Positions 63,464-64,000 of a stretch of 64,000 nucleotides of DNA are shown here, piece after piece. The stretch is taken from contig NZ_JARVWP010000004.1 in assembly GCF_029846235.1 (NCBI RefSeq), forward strand, positions 124,001-188,000. Reading direction: 5' to 3'. This stretch comes from Bradyrhizobium sp. CER78 (lineage in GTDB: Bacteria; Pseudomonadota; Alphaproteobacteria; Rhizobiales; Xanthobacteraceae). The translations under genes were made by a program, and so were the position numbers. Each line of letters starts with the position of its first letter. The first letter of the stretch is position 1. Under the pieces are notes generated by a model, which saw only the letters and a list, made by a program, of their open reading frames with translations, made no database searches and was not told the DNA's origin.

Positions 63464-64000
63464 GCATCGATCTCTCCGACCTGAACGGCCGTCCTGTGAT
63501 CATCGGCGGCGGCGCCGCGGGGCTGATGACCGCACTTCAGCTCGCGCCCGAGCCGGTCGTGCTGATCTCAAAATCCCCGCTGGGCGCCGAAGCCTCCAGC
63601 ATGTGGGCGCAGGGTGGCCTCGCCGCGCCGGTCGGCGCCGATGACAGCCCTGCCCTGCATCTCGCCGATACGCTCGCGGCCGGCGCCGGCCTTTGCGACG
63701 GCGCGGCAGCATCCCGGATCGTCCACGCTGCGCCGGCCGCCGTGGAGCATCTCGCCGAGCTCGGCGTCGCCTTCGACCGCCGGGCCGACGGCAGCTGGCG
63801 CCTCGGGCTCGAGGCCGCACACGGCCGCAACCGCATCGTGCATGCCACCGGCGATGGCACCGGCCGCGAGATCATGCGCGCGCTGATCGCGGCGGTGCGT
63901 CAGACGCCGTCGATCACCTTGCTGGAAGGCGTCGAGGCGCGCCGGCTGCTGGTCGAGGACGATGCAGTCAGGGGCGTGCTTGCGGCCAGCGACCGCGGCG
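63460..64000 (+). CDS. nadB: L-aspartate oxidase, 3' end outside window
   Basis: FAD enzyme that oxidises aspartate to iminoaspartate for NadA. The first 180 residues are present. FAD-binding motif: [20 protein letters not shown]; then [23 protein letters not shown], with SxWAQGG(L/I)A typical of NadB, and [20 protein letters not shown] with the family HxxxR..H.. pattern. The start overlaps the nadA stop by 4 bp. The frame is open at base 64000, so the C-terminus is missing. Confidence 0.95.
   Translation, partial: MSIDLSDLNGRPVIIGGGAAGLMTALQLAPEPVVLISKSPLGAEASSMWAQGGLAAPVGADDSPALHLADTLAAGAGLCDGAAASRIVHAAPAAVEHLAELGVAFDRRADGSWRLGLEAAHGRNRIVHATGDGTGREIMRALIAAVRQTPSITLLEGVEARRLLVEDDAVRGVLAASDRG

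Overview
The window is GC-rich and carries an alphaproteobacterial gene set: nuoAB, a PII/glutamine synthetase pair, the tig-clpP-clpX-lon chaperone and protease block, rplM-rpsI, and an NrtR-type NAD regulator next to nadA-nadB. Its dispersed palindromic repeats are of kinds I associate with Bradyrhizobium and relatives. My best guess is a chromosomal segment of Bradyrhizobium or a close Nitrobacteraceae member. No plasmid or phage genes, transposase, CRISPR array or rRNA was seen. There are three tRNAs (Asp-GTC, Val-TAC, Leu-TAG).

Layout. 1-810: the start of the complex I operon (nuoA, partial nuoB), leftward. 1025-5004: a MarR regulator divergent from a Rieske oxygenase and an MFS transporter, with two tandem palindromic operators between them, then an alpha/beta hydrolase; this looks like an aromatic uptake and oxidation cassette. 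5139-9470: a very large autotransporter with a glycine-rich block. 9715-15503: an orphan TRAP binding protein, several very small proteins, a lone HAD domain, a Wzy-like membrane protein and a methyltransferase. 15645-29719: the housekeeping block of tRNA-Asp, HU, tRNA-Val, lon, clpX, clpP, tig and tRNA-Leu, interrupted by pepT, methyltransferases, a GFA protein and a GntR/MFS pair.

29855-40850 is accessory: a multicopper-oxidase-fold protein lacking most copper ligands, a mandelate-racemase homologue, a GST/SDR pair, an Old Yellow Enzyme with its TetR regulator and two matching operators, a LysR/SDR pair, and two gene remnants. 40851-43160 is nitrogen assimilation (sigma-54 promoter, glnB, glnA). 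43170-54837 is mixed: tautomerase/GlxA-type regulator, two orphan ABC binding proteins, dipeptidase, GST, hybrid histidine kinase, PuuD-like amidotransferase, AI-2E-family permease and a monooxygenase. 54870-64000 has a diguanylate cyclase, rplM-rpsI, a thioesterase, an ECHDC3-like crotonase, metY, and the nrtR-nadA-nadB locus, where two tandem operators end exactly at the nadA start codon.

I found no clearly new multigene system. The most informative unexplained signals are the regulatory palindromes (MarR, GntR, TetR and NrtR sites), proteins that keep a fold but lose catalytic residues, the PGRS-like glycine block of the autotransporter, and repeats that have cut or extended neighbouring genes.
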